From Natrialba sp. SSL1 (GTDB lineage: Archaea; Halobacteriota; Halobacteria; Halobacteriales; Natrialbaceae), in contig NZ_MASN01000012.1 in assembly GCF_001861355.1 (NCBI RefSeq), positions 1-64,000 of the forward strand: a stretch of DNA of 64,000 bases. The letters are read 5' to 3'. The notes beneath the pieces were generated by a model that saw only the letters and a list, made by a program, of their open reading frames with translations, made no database searches and was not told the origin of the DNA. The position numbers and the translations under genes were made by a program. Below are positions 8,146-17,214 of this stretch, piece by piece. Each line of letters opens with the position of its first letter. Within the stretch, counting starts at the first letter, position 1.

Positions 8146-8955
8146 CTACTCCGCCTGGTCGGTGTAGAGCTCCTCCGGATCGAGCACCTCTCGAATAAGG
8201 CGGAGTTCCTCATCGGTGGGTTCCGGCGTTTGCTGCAGGTCGTCGGCGAACTCGATCTCCCAGCCGGTCTTCGACTGGATATCGTCTCGAGTTGCAGACG
8301 GGTGTAGCGAGTCGACGTACAGTTCGCCGTCGTCATTGAATCGGTAGACGCCCAGATCAGTGATCACTGCCTCCGGGCCACCGTCGAGTCCGAGCTCTGC
8401 TCGACCCTCACGGCCGCCGACGTAGCCCGGGCTTGTGATGAAGTCAACCTCCTCGGGGAACCGGCGTTCCGTGTGCGGCGTGATGATCATCGTTCGATCG
8501 ACGTGGCAGGCGATTTCGCAGGCCCCACCGCTTCCCGGCAACCGAACGACCGGATCGTCGTAGTCACCGATAACCGTCGAGTTGATGTTCCCGTGCCGGT
8601 CGATCTGCGCGCCTCCGAGGAAGCCGACGTCGAGGCGGCCGGCCTGCAGATAGTAGTTGAATCCGTTGCGCATCGGTTCGATCGAGAGCGCGCCGGCGGC
8701 GAGTCCCGGATCGCCGATCGACAGCAGCGGCGTCTTCGGGTTCGAGCCGATCGTCCCCGACTCGTAGACCATCCGCAATTCTGGTGCGTGCGTCCGCTTC
8801 GCCACGTTACAGGCGAGATTCGGCTTTCCGATCCCGACGAGCACAGAGTCGTCGGACTCGAGTTCCCGCGCTGCGGCGACGACCATCAGTTCGCTGTTCG
8901 TGTATGCGCGTTCGGTGTCGGTTTCAGTGGTGGTCTCCGTCTCGTCCGTCGTCAT
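8146..8955 (-). CDS. CoA-transferase subunit B (glutaconate/3-oxoadipate type)
   Basis: This 269-aa protein is the smaller half of a two-subunit family I CoA-transferase. The likely catalytic Glu is E65 in RMVYESGTIG. The glycine-rich LGGAQIDRHGNINSTVIG and GSGGACEIA segments are typical of beta subunits. The first 15 residues are a Thr/Glu-rich extension. The start overlaps the end of the subunit A gene by 4 bp (ATGA), giving translational coupling. The pair would move CoA between a donor such as succinyl- or acetyl-CoA and a dicarboxylic or keto acid. The actual acid is unknown. Confidence 0.92.
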   Translation of the reverse strand: MTTDETETTTETDTERAYTNSELMVVAAARELESDDSVLVGIGKPNLACNVAKRTHAPELRMVYESGTIGSNPKTPLLSIGDPGLAAGALSIEPMRNGFNYYLQAGRLDVGFLGGAQIDRHGNINSTVIGDYDDPVVRLPGSGGACEIACHVDRTMIITPHTERRFPEEVDFITSPGYVGGREGRAELGLDGGPEAVITDLGVYRFNDDGELYVDSLHPSATRDDIQSKTGWEIEFADDLQQTPEPTDEELRLIREVLDPEELYTDQAE

Positions 8956-9866
8956 CGGTACTCACCCATATTGACCGGCGTCGCGTAGGCCGTCTCCGGC
9001 TCGAGGTCGAGAATGCGTTCGGTCCCAAGCTGTTCGACGTACTCGCGTCGGTCGTCAACGCCGTAGACCCACTCGTCGAGCCATTCCTCGACCGTTTCGC
9101 GGTCGGCCGCGGTCTCGGCCCACGATAGGTACGCCTCGTTGTCCCGGCCGTAGTAGCCCTGCGCGTAGGAGGGATGCGAACCGTAGGGCTCGACGACGAC
9201 GTGATCGACCTCGTCGGCCGTGATGACGGTCCGGTTCGGATCACTCCGGATCGTCTCCTCGGAGCACTGCTCCTCAACGGAGAGGATCACCGTGTCCGCG
9301 GCCAGTGCGGCGAGTTTGACCTCCCCCTGGATCCCCCAGAGGTGGGCGTTGCCGTCCTCGTCGGCTCGCTGGGCGCGGATGACCGCAACGTCGGGCTCGA
9401 TCGGCGCGACCGCGTAGACGTAGTCGTCATCGAACGGGCTCTCGACCCGCGCGATGTTGTCGTTGTGCTCGGGCAGGTCCGAACCGATGAATCCCCGAAG
9501 CGGCATGAACGGCAGGTTCGATGCGCCGGCCTCGAGTGCCGCAATCATCCCGAAGTGCGTGTACTCCTCGAGTTCGATTTCCGTGGGATACCCGTCCTCG
9601 GCTGCGCGTCGGAACGCAGGAAGGCTGCCGACGCCAGGGTTACCCGCCCAGGAGAAGGTCACCTTCCGCGCACAACCGGCAGCGATCAACTGGTCGTAGA
9701 TCAGGTCCGGCGTGGCTCGGATGAGTTCGAGATCCGTTCGACCCTGTCTGATGATTTCGTGCCCCGCGGCGAACGGGATGAGGTGGGTGAATCCCGCGAG
9801 GTAGAGGCTATCTCCGTCGTCGACGGCTGTCGCGACGGCGTCGTGCATACTGGTCACTTTACTCAT
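8952..9866 (-). CDS. CoA-transferase subunit A
   Basis: This 304-aa partner of the downstream beta subunit has the alpha-type N-terminus (DGDSLYLAGFTHLIPFAAGHE), the segment KVTFSWAGNPGVGSLPAFRRA and VAPIEPDVAVIRAQRADEDGN. The last of these is a family signature in which the protein handles the CoA substrate. It is first in a two-gene operon with a 4-bp overlap to subunit B. Length and order match glutaconate CoA-transferase-like pairs in actinobacteria and haloarchaea. With the hydroxyacyl-CoA dehydrogenase and SDR downstream, it may start or finish a CoA-dependent acid breakdown route. Confidence 0.92.
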   Translation of the reverse strand: MSKVTSMHDAVATAVDDGDSLYLAGFTHLIPFAAGHEIIRQGRTDLELIRATPDLIYDQLIAAGCARKVTFSWAGNPGVGSLPAFRRAAEDGYPTEIELEEYTHFGMIAALEAGASNLPFMPLRGFIGSDLPEHNDNIARVESPFDDDYVYAVAPIEPDVAVIRAQRADEDGNAHLWGIQGEVKLAALAADTVILSVEEQCSEETIRSDPNRTVITADEVDHVVVEPYGSHPSYAQGYYGRDNEAYLSWAETAADRETVEEWLDEWVYGVDDRREYVEQLGTERILDLEPETAYATPVNMGEYR

Positions 9867-10029
9867 GGATGAAGCTGGATAGTTGAGTGGTAGTCAATAG
9901 CAGCCATAAGCGTTGTTATCCATACTGAATTCACCACACCAGAGAGACAGTGGGAACCTGTCCAGAGTGTAGAGAAGGAGAGAGGATCGTGTGCGAGTAG
10001 CGAGAAGATCGCAAAGAGCGAGTAGCGCG

Positions 10030-10827
10030 TCAGCGCTCGTCGTGTCGTTCCAGACTCTCCTCGTAGGCCGCACACACGTCACGTCCTGTTTCGATGAGAC
10101 TCGTCATGTCCTTGCCGGCAATCTGCCAGTCGAATCCGCGTTCGACGGCTCTGTCGACATCGTCTGCACGGACTGAAAGCGTGCCGACCGCGAGTCCCGC
10201 CTCGTTCGCCGTTTCGATGACGGAGGTCATCGCTGCCTCCAGTTCGGGCGCGTCCCAGTCGTAGAAGACGTCGAGCGACGCCGAGAGATCTGCCGGGCCG
10301 ACGAACAGCGCGTCGAGGCCGTCGACTGTGGCGATTTCCTCGGCGTTCTCGACGCCCGCTTCGGTCTCGATCTGGCCGATAACGCACAGCGAGCGGTGGC
10401 CGGATTCGACGTACTCGACAAAGTTTTCCCCGTAGTCCGCCGCACGGCCAGAGGCGACGCCGCGTTCGCCGTCGGGCGGATAGCGCGTCGCCTGGACGAG
10501 TTCCCGCGCATCCCCGGCGTCGTCGATCATCGGCACCATGATTCCGTCGACGCCGATATCGAGGATGCGTTTGATCCGAACCGGATCGTTCCAGGCTGGC
10601 CGGATGACGACCGAGAGGTCGTCCGACGCAGCCGTCGCCGCTCGGGCGAGTGCTGCGACGGTCTCGAGACTCATCGCCGTGTGTTCGGTGTCGATCAGCA
10701 CGAAGTCGAATCCCGCGCTGGCAGCCGCTTCGACGATTGCGGGATGGCCGATCGAGACCCACATTCCGAGCGCGTTTCCCGAGGTTAGCTGTGCCGCAAG
10801 GTCGGCGCTGTCGGCATCACCAGTCAT
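10030..10827 (-). CDS. HpcH/HpaI-family class II aldolase
   Basis: This 265-aa metal-dependent pyruvate aldolase retains the family active site. H49 lies in DTEHTAM, R76 in VIRPAW, the metal ligand E154 in GQIETEAG, and D180 in VGPADLSASL. HpaI and the rhamnonate-pathway aldolase YfaU split 2-keto-3-deoxy acids into pyruvate (or a 2-keto acid) and an aldehyde. Two enolase-superfamily dehydratases lie directly upstream on the same strand. They would make just such 2-keto-3-deoxy acids, which supports a sugar-acid role over homoprotocatechuate breakdown. The exact substrate is open. Confidence 0.92.
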   Translation of the reverse strand: MTGDADSADLAAQLTSGNALGMWVSIGHPAIVEAAASAGFDFVLIDTEHTAMSLETVAALARAATAASDDLSVVIRPAWNDPVRIKRILDIGVDGIMVPMIDDAGDARELVQATRYPPDGERGVASGRAADYGENFVEYVESGHRSLCVIGQIETEAGVENAEEIATVDGLDALFVGPADLSASLDVFYDWDAPELEAAMTSVIETANEAGLAVGTLSVRADDVDRAVERGFDWQIAGKDMTSLIETGRDVCAAYEESLERHDER

Positions 10828-10867
10828 CGGCAGCGAGTCCTCCGTAGTCGTGTGGGTTGGTGAGGTG

Positions 10868-10936
10868 GTGTCTCTGTACGTTGATGGGAAGTGTCCCTGT
10901 CCGTTGGTTGGTGGTGTCTCTGTCCGTTCGTCGGGA
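10868..10936. repeat. three 23-bp imperfect tandem repeats
   Basis: Three units start GTGTCTCTGTACGTT, GTGTCCCTGTCCGTT and GTGTCTCTGTCCGTT, at 10868-10890, 10891-10913 and 10914-10936. They lie in the gap between the aldolase start and the end of the next enolase-superfamily gene, and a partial fourth unit may follow. They are probably minisatellite-like, with no known role. Confidence 0.7.
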
Positions 10937-10989
10937 GTGCGTGTTCGTGCTCATTGTCAGGCTCGGTTTCGGCCAGTTCATTCGCAAAT

Positions 10990-12156
10990 TCACTCGTAGG
11001 TCCGGCGGCCAATCTCGCGCTCGTAAATCTCGTCCCAGTCGTACTCGACGCCGAGGCCCGGCCCCTCCGGAACCTGAACGTGGCCGTTCTCGTCGACCGT
11101 ATCGAGCATGTCCGAATAGTCGTCGGCGTACACCGGTGGCTGGGTGTTCGGACAGTCGGGATGGACCAGCGCGACCTCGTAGTAGTTGCTGTTGCGCGTC
11201 GCCGCCAGACAGTGGCGCTGGGCCGGACCGGGCGCGTGATACTCAACGTCCAGTCCGAAACCCTCCGCGACGCGAGCGATCTTCATCGCACCCGTGATAC
11301 CGCCGTCGTACTCCGGATCCGCCCGGACGAAGTCCGTCGCGTCCGCCGCGATGAAATCGGTGTGTGGCTCGAGCCCGCGAACGTGCTCGGTCTGCAACAG
11401 CGGCGTCTCGAGTTGCTCCCGAAGTTTGCGGTGGCCGTGCTGGGAGATGCCGCCGTCCCGGTAGGGATCTTCGTACCAGAGGTAGTCCATTTCGTCGCAG
11501 GCTTTTCCGATTTTCAGCGCGTCCGCGAACGTGACCGGGTTGCAGGCGGGGTCGATCATCAGGTCCATCTCGTCGCCGACGCGGCGGCCGACTTCGCGGA
11601 CCGTCTCGGCCGACTCCTCGGCGTCGGTCCAGTCGCCGCCCCAGTCGTGGATCTTGAAGCCCTGATACCCCATTTCGAGGCAGTCCTCGGCGAAGTCGGC
11701 GTAGGCTTCGGGTGAGTCGAGACCGCCGTTGCGGTCGCCCTGATAGGTCGAGGCGTAGCTGGGGAACGATCGCCGGTAGGTGCCGAGCAGTTCGTGAATC
11801 GGCGCATCGCGGTACTTGCCGGCGAAATCCCAGAGGGCGATGTCGATCGGCCCCATACCCATCCAGTCGTACTTTCGGAGTGCGCGCTTGAGCGCGCTCC
11901 AGTGTTGTTCGCGGTCGAGTGGATTCTTCCCGACGAGGTAGTCGGCAACCATGTTGAGCTGTGCGGCGGCAGGCGAGTTGCCACCGATGTACTCGCCAGT
12001 GATCCCAGCGTCGGTTTCGATCCGAAGCGCGAACAGTTTCCGCTCCGTGGTCGTTCCGGGCTCGTAGACGATACTGAAGCCGTTCGGCGCATAGCCGACG
12101 TCCGGCAACTCGTAGCCGAACTCGACGGACTCGATGCGCGTGATCTCGGGAGGCAT
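10990..12156 (-). CDS. enolase-superfamily dehydratase/racemase (first)
   Basis: This 388-aa protein belongs to the mandelate racemase/muconate lactonizing group. The N-terminal capping domain (1-125) ends in GPIDIALWDFAGK. In the barrel, likely Mg ligands are D202 (MIDPAC), E229 (WYEDP) and E257 (QTEHVRG). The second-strand motif is KIH (K168, H170), and H307 lies in VEYHAPG. Together these suggest acid-sugar dehydration by proton abstraction. The aldolase gene downstream and the second homologue upstream lie on the same strand. It is not a muconate cycloisomerase by context. Substrate remains unknown. Confidence 0.9.
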   Translation of the reverse strand: MPPEITRIESVEFGYELPDVGYAPNGFSIVYEPGTTTERKLFALRIETDAGITGEYIGGNSPAAAQLNMVADYLVGKNPLDREQHWSALKRALRKYDWMGMGPIDIALWDFAGKYRDAPIHELLGTYRRSFPSYASTYQGDRNGGLDSPEAYADFAEDCLEMGYQGFKIHDWGGDWTDAEESAETVREVGRRVGDEMDLMIDPACNPVTFADALKIGKACDEMDYLWYEDPYRDGGISQHGHRKLREQLETPLLQTEHVRGLEPHTDFIAADATDFVRADPEYDGGITGAMKIARVAEGFGLDVEYHAPGPAQRHCLAATRNSNYYEVALVHPDCPNTQPPVYADDYSDMLDTVDENGHVQVPEGPGLGVEYDWDEIYEREIGRRTYE

Positions 12157-12314
12157 CTACCGGCGCATTGTCGACTGTTACCTAATCTCTTTCCCCCGCG
12201 GTGATTCCGGCTGGATGATAACAGCGACGACGGCGAGATCGTGCTAAACCATCGAAACAGCCAAAACCCGAATGTCAGAAGGTCTGAAAACCCGAAAACC
12301 GGAACAAAACCCGC

Positions 12315-13550
12315 CTACGAGGACGAACAAACCTGCGTCCGCGACTCGACCACCGACTCGTCGATCACGATCCCAAGCCCCGGTCGGTCGTCGAGCGAAA
12401 TTACACCATCCTCTGGCTCCGGCGGCTCCTCCAGGAAGAACTGGAACCCTTCGTTCCACTTCACGAGGTACTCGAGTACCGGCGAGACGGCGGGCGACTG
12501 CGCGGCGGTGAGATGCAGGTTCGCCGAGACGGAGTGGCCGTGGGGAATCACGGGGACGTCGTGGACCGAGCCGAGCGTACAGATTCGCTGGAGTTCCGTG
12601 ATGCCGCCGGCCCAGAACGTGTCGGCCTGGACGACGTCGAGGGCCTCGCGCTGGAGGAGCTGGTGGATACCCCAGCGGGTGTACTCGTGTTCGCCGCCCG
12701 CGATGGGGACGGAGGAGGTCTCGCGGAGGCGCGCGAGCTGGTCGAGTCGGTCGGGGTGAACCGGTTCCTCGATCCAGCGCGGGTCGTAGTCAGCGAGCTT
12801 CGGAATCGCCCGCTCGGCGTAGCTGCGGGTCCAGCTCATCCAGCAGTCGAACATGAGATCGTAACCGTCACCGACCGCGTTGCGTGCTGCCTCGGCGAGT
12901 TCGAGGTTCTGTTCCAGCCCGTCCGTGCCGGAGCCGGGACCGTGTCGGAAGAACCACTTCTGGGCGTCGTAGCCGGCCGCCTTCATCGTCGTCGCGCGCT
13001 CGCGAACGTCGGCGGGGTCGACCGAGTAGCCGAGCATCGAGGCGTAGGCGGGTATCTCTGTCCGCGTCGGCCCGCCGAGCAGCCGGTAGACCGGCTCGTC
13101 GTAGTACTTCCCCTTCAGATCCCAGAGCGCGCAGTCGATCGCGCTGATCGCTTTCATCGTCTTGCCCTTTCGGCCGTGGATCTCGTTGCGGTACATGAGA
13201 TCCCAGAGCTTCTCGGTTGCGAGCGCGTCCCGGCCGACGAGCAGGCCGGCGACGGAGTCGACCAGTCGAGCCCACTCGCGGTCGATCGGCCCCGCGACAC
13301 CCTCGATTCCCGCGTCGGTCGTGAGCCGGAGGTACGTCTGCGTGACGCGGATCTCGTCTCGCTCCTCGTCGACGTAGGGGGTCATCACGTCGTCCGTCCC
13401 CATCAGATACTCCGCGCCGATCGAGCGGAACTCGTCGTAGACGTCGAGCGGGATCGCCAGCCGTTCCTCGTAGAACGTTCGCGCATCGTCGTAGCCCTCG
13501 AGTGTCCCCGTCAGTTCGACGCACTCGTAGCCGGTGATCTTCACGGCCAC
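12315..13550 (-). CDS. enolase-superfamily dehydratase, rhamnonate dehydratase-like (second)
   Basis: The barrel has the second-strand motif AQKWFFRHGPGSG, similar to L-rhamnonate dehydratase-type proteins. Mg-ligand segments are MFDCWMSW, WIEEPVHP and IAGGEHEYT, followed by DVVQADTFWAGGIT and the late His motif VIPHGHS. The GTG at 13550 (VAVKITGYE) fits the family N-terminus. Extending to 13616 would add 22 basic residues atypical of a halophile. RhmD (dehydratase) and YfaU (aldolase) form a known rhamnonate pathway in bacteria. The same pairing here suggests a 6-deoxy or related sugar acid, which is inference. Confidence 0.88.
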   Translation of the reverse strand: MAVKITGYECVELTGTLEGYDDARTFYEERLAIPLDVYDEFRSIGAEYLMGTDDVMTPYVDEERDEIRVTQTYLRLTTDAGIEGVAGPIDREWARLVDSVAGLLVGRDALATEKLWDLMYRNEIHGRKGKTMKAISAIDCALWDLKGKYYDEPVYRLLGGPTRTEIPAYASMLGYSVDPADVRERATTMKAAGYDAQKWFFRHGPGSGTDGLEQNLELAEAARNAVGDGYDLMFDCWMSWTRSYAERAIPKLADYDPRWIEEPVHPDRLDQLARLRETSSVPIAGGEHEYTRWGIHQLLQREALDVVQADTFWAGGITELQRICTLGSVHDVPVIPHGHSVSANLHLTAAQSPAVSPVLEYLVKWNEGFQFFLEEPPEPEDGVISLDDRPGLGIVIDESVVESRTQVCSSS

Positions 13551-13818
13551 CCCCTCCGATTTCGGCGGGAAGGGACGGCCCGTTGGTCGGTAATGCGAGC
13601 GGGACGGTGCTGGCACCGACGGCTAGCTGGTGGGTTCGTGGAGTGAACTGCCTCGCTAATTGGCATAAGTGAACACACAGCAATGTCAAACATAACAGTT
13701 CGGGTACTCGAAGAGGCCGGCCCCGAAACGAAGTACTCGAACGGAGTCGGTTCCGGGTCAGGGAGCACAAACGGAGCAGGCCCAGGACGGGGTGCCCGAA
13801 CGGATCTGGTTCGCCCGA

Positions 13819-14325
13819 TCAGGAGAGATCGTACGCAAACGAATAACAGTACTTCTCGTAGCCCAGGTCCTCGTAAAAGGCATGAGCCTCGTCGCGCCAC
13901 AGCCCCGACTCGAGTTCAACCGCCTCACAGTCTCGGTCGGCCGCCCACTCGTGGACGTACTCGAGTAGCCGCCGGCCGTAGCCGTGCGACCGTTCCGCCT
14001 CGGTCGTCACGAGGTCGTAGACGTAGGCGTGGCGACCGAGGTAAAAGTTGGTCGTGATTTTTACGCCGGCGACGGCGACGGTGTCGCCCTCGACATCGCA
14101 GGCGAACATCGTGTATCCGTCGTCGGCCATCTCGGTGTAGTATTCCAGGTACTGTTCCTCATCGAGGTGGTCGCGGAGTTCGACGAGAACAGGGAAGACA
14201 TCGCGAACGTCGGCGAGCGACTCGAGTTCGCGGCTGCCACTCGCGTGTCCGGTATCGTCGACGTCGCCCCCGTCGTCAGTTCGGAACGGCTGACTCGGCG
14301 GTTGTTCCGCTGGGGCGCTATCCAT
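13819..14325 (-). CDS. GNAT family N-acetyltransferase
   Basis: The 168-aa product has an acidic N-terminal tail (about 30 residues) followed by a GNAT fold. Strand 4 is AYVYDLVTTEAERSHGYG and the acetyl-CoA loop is SHGYGRRLLEYVHEW. AVELESGLWRDEAHAFYEDLGYEKYCYSF is split across strands 5-7 and is typical of single-domain GNATs. The ATG at 14325 is favoured over 14427 because the upstream part is basic and contains non-family sequence. The acceptor, whether small molecule or protein, cannot be predicted. It stands alone between a catabolic cluster and an MFS gene. Confidence 0.88.
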   Translation of the reverse strand: MDSAPAEQPPSQPFRTDDGGDVDDTGHASGSRELESLADVRDVFPVLVELRDHLDEEQYLEYYTEMADDGYTMFACDVEGDTVAVAGVKITTNFYLGRHAYVYDLVTTEAERSHGYGRRLLEYVHEWAADRDCEAVELESGLWRDEAHAFYEDLGYEKYCYSFAYDLS

Positions 14326-14608
14326 CTCGGTCTCGGAATCTGAGTTGTGAGCAGTCAGTACTCGAGTACGGGAGTGTACGTAACATGGCAATCGCGGCTC
14401 TCGCTGTACGCGGTTCGAGACTGCCATCGACGGTGGAGGATGAGCCAGTCACGGTGTGACAGTAGAGTTATGAGACGGCTACTATTTTAACCTTGTTCAG
14501 CCCTCGTACTCGTATCGAGGATCCTGTTCTACACTATTCGAAAACTTCGTCCCTGGTACACACAGGTAGAAATCGTTATGACGGAGGGGATTCGTGTGTG
14601 AACTGTCA

Positions 14609-15895
14609 ATGAGCACGGCGCAGTCAGGTCGGATGAACGACAACGACAAATCGATCACGGGGTTCGCGATGATTTCCCACGCGGTTGTCCACACGTACGA
14701 ACTCTCGATCCCGATTCTGATGGTGATCTGGCTCACCGAATTCAGCGTGAGCACGGCAATTCTCGGTACCGTCGTCGCGGTGGGCTACGGTCTGTTCGGG
14801 ATCGGCGCGCTGCCGGCCGGCATTCTGGTCGACCGGTTCGGATCGCGCGAACTCGTGTTGGCCTGTCTGGCCGGGATGGGCGGCTCGTTCCTGCTTTTGA
14901 GCGCTGCACAGGGAATCGTCACGATCACCATTGCGCTCTGTCTCTGGGGGATTGCAGCGAGCATTTACCATCCAGCGGGGCTCTCGCTGATCTCGACCGG
15001 CGTCGAGCAGCGCGGCACCGGCTTTGCCTACCACGGCATGGCCGGCAACTTCGGAATCGCCTTCGGGCCGTTGCTGACGGCGATCCTCCTGTTGTTCTTC
15101 GACTGGCGGCTCGTTACGGCACTGCTCGTCATCCCCGCGGGCATCGCGATCGCGTACGCGTTGACGGCGAGCTTCGACGAGCAAGCGGCCGTGCAGGCCG
15201 AGACCGACGGTGGTGACGTCGACGAGGACGTCGAGGGACAGATGACGCTCTCGCGATTCATTGCAGACAGTCGCGCGCTGTTCACGCTCGGTTTCACCGT
15301 CGCCATCGCGGTCGTGATGATGAACGGGCTGTTCTACCGCGGCACGTTGACCTTCCTGCCGGACGTGCTGAGCGACTTCATGCCCGACATCGCCGAGCAA
15401 CTACAGCTGTTCGACCCCGATAGTCCCATGGCAGAGGAGTTCAACCCCGCATCCTACCTCTACGCCGGGCTCCTGATGGTCGGCATGGCCGGCCAGTACG
15501 TCGGCGGGAAGCTCACCGACCGAATCCGGACCGAGACCGGACTCGCCGTCATCTTCGCCTCGCTCACCGTGGTCGCCGTCCTGTTCGTGCCGGCCGCACA
15601 GGCTGGGCTGGCGTCGCTCCTGCTCGTCAGCGCGCTACTCGGCTTCCTGCTGTTCTCTCTACAGCCGATGTACCAGGCGACCATCGCGGAGTACAGTCCG
15701 CCCGGAGAACGCGGCCTCTCCTACGGCTACACGTATCTGGGCGTCTTCGGGATCGGTGCTGCCGGCGCGGCGATCGCCGGCTTCCTCCTCTCGATCGGCA
15801 CCGTCTGGCAGACGTTCGTCATCCTCGCCGTCTTCCCCGCAGCGGGCGCTGCCCTCGCGATTGCGCTCTCACGGACCGGCGACAGACGGAACTGA
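14609..15895 (+). CDS. MFS transporter (first)
   Basis: This product of about 428 aa has roughly 12 predicted membrane spans and the MFS motif A variant GILVDRFGSRELVLA between TM2 and TM3. A cytoplasmic acidic loop (about residues 195-215, rich in Asp/Glu) joins the two six-helix halves. The second half has GGKLTDRIRTETGL. The ATG at 14609 (MSTAQSG) is preferred to the GTG at 14594. The region from residue 255 holds a large extracytoplasmic insertion before TM8. The substrate is unknown. Catabolic neighbours suggest an organic acid, but export is equally possible. Confidence 0.9.
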   Translation: MSTAQSGRMNDNDKSITGFAMISHAVVHTYELSIPILMVIWLTEFSVSTAILGTVVAVGYGLFGIGALPAGILVDRFGSRELVLACLAGMGGSFLLLSAAQGIVTITIALCLWGIAASIYHPAGLSLISTGVEQRGTGFAYHGMAGNFGIAFGPLLTAILLLFFDWRLVTALLVIPAGIAIAYALTASFDEQAAVQAETDGGDVDEDVEGQMTLSRFIADSRALFTLGFTVAIAVVMMNGLFYRGTLTFLPDVLSDFMPDIAEQLQLFDPDSPMAEEFNPASYLYAGLLMVGMAGQYVGGKLTDRIRTETGLAVIFASLTVVAVLFVPAAQAGLASLLLVSALLGFLLFSLQPMYQATIAEYSPPGERGLSYGYTYLGVFGIGAAGAAIAGFLLSIGTVWQTFVILAVFPAAGAALAIALSRTGDRRN

Positions 15896-15945
15896 GGACG
15901 AACGGACGAAAAAGCGTCGCAGACCCTTTTCTACAGATCGATACC

Positions 15946-17106
15946 CTATACGTCCGAGGTCGAGACGTACTCGAACGACTCGGGAACGTCCTCGAAGCGG
16001 TCCGCCGCGAACAGGTCGGTCGAGAACGACGGCGACTCGCCCGTCAGTCGCTCACGAACCGTCGGGCCGACGACCGGCGACGTCATGATACCGAGCCCGT
16101 TGAATCCGGTTGCGACGAGCAGGCCGTCGGGCGCACCCCGCGGTGCGTCAATGACCGGGCGCGTATCCGGCGACGCGGCGTCGATCCCCGCCCAGCCGTT
16201 GACGAAGCCAGCGTCGTCGAAGCCGTCGACGAACTCGGGGACGAAATCAGCAATGTCGAGCCGGAACGACTCGTCGACATCCGTCGTGTAGGACGCCGGA
16301 TCGTCGATCGGGTAGTGGCCACCGCCGATCAGCAGGTCGCCGTTGTGCTCCGGCCGGAAGTAGACGTGTTCGCTCCCGACGCGCCCGAGTGGGAACTCCG
16401 AGGAGAGCGGCCCCTCCGGTTCGAGGACGACGACCTGCGTCCGATACGGGCGGATCTGAACGTCGACGCCATCGGGCAACAGACTACTCGTTCGCCAGCC
16501 GGCCGCGATCACAACCGCGTCTGCCTCGATAGTTTCGGACTCCGTTTCGACGCCGGATACATCGCCATCGTCACTCACCAGATCAGTTACTTCCGCATCT
16601 AAGTCGAACGTCGCACCCCGCTCGCGTGCCGCACTCTGGAGGGCCGTTGCGTACGTGTACGGATCGACCCAGCCAGTGTCCTCGTACACCACTGCGCCCG
16701 CAAACTCTTCGAGATTAAACTGCGGGTAGCGCTCCGTGACCGCACCCGAGTCCCGGTACGCAACCGGGAACCCCTCGTCCGACAGTCGGGAGGCGAGCTC
16801 CTGTGCCTCCGCCGCCTCAGCCTCGGTCATCACGTCGATCCGATCCCGTTTGGTAAACGTGAAGCCGTGGGAGCCGTCGAACTCCCGGAAGAAGTCGTTC
16901 GCGTGCCGAGCGATATCGGGCGCGTCACTGTAGAAGAGCGTCGGGGCGATGATCCCCGCAGAGAGGCCCGTCGCTTCGGCCGCGATCCCGCTTCGGTCCA
17001 GTACCGTGACCTCGTGGTCGACGGCGAGGTTCCTGGCGGCGTGACAGCCGGCGACGCCAGCACCGACGATCACGACGTGATCGTGTTCCCTGGTGGATGC
17101 ACACAT
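15946..17106 (-). CDS. DAO-family FAD-dependent oxidoreductase
   Basis: This 386-aa protein has an N-terminal dinucleotide fold (VVIVGAGVAGCHAA, residues 12-25) and GLSAGIIAP, which holds the flavin pyrophosphate. The C-terminal segment GWAGIDAASPDTRPVIDAP and GLLVATGFNGLGIM is shared by glycine/D-amino-acid oxidases, sarcosine oxidases and related dehydrogenases. It likely oxidises an amine or 2-hydroxy/amino acid. The gene sits between two MFS genes, both transcribed rightward. One may import its substrate, but no operon links them. The true electron acceptor is not evident. Confidence 0.88.
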   Translation of the reverse strand: MCASTREHDHVVIVGAGVAGCHAARNLAVDHEVTVLDRSGIAAEATGLSAGIIAPTLFYSDAPDIARHANDFFREFDGSHGFTFTKRDRIDVMTEAEAAEAQELASRLSDEGFPVAYRDSGAVTERYPQFNLEEFAGAVVYEDTGWVDPYTYATALQSAARERGATFDLDAEVTDLVSDDGDVSGVETESETIEADAVVIAAGWRTSSLLPDGVDVQIRPYRTQVVVLEPEGPLSSEFPLGRVGSEHVYFRPEHNGDLLIGGGHYPIDDPASYTTDVDESFRLDIADFVPEFVDGFDDAGFVNGWAGIDAASPDTRPVIDAPRGAPDGLLVATGFNGLGIMTSPVVGPTVRERLTGESPSFSTDLFAADRFEDVPESFEYVSTSDV

Positions 17107-17214
17107 AGAACACTATCATTCGAACACCGACATACCAGTTTCGTTCGGCGTATGAAAGACACCGACTCCTGTTCAACGTCGTCTCAGAAACCCCTACATT
17201 CTTAGTATCGACGA

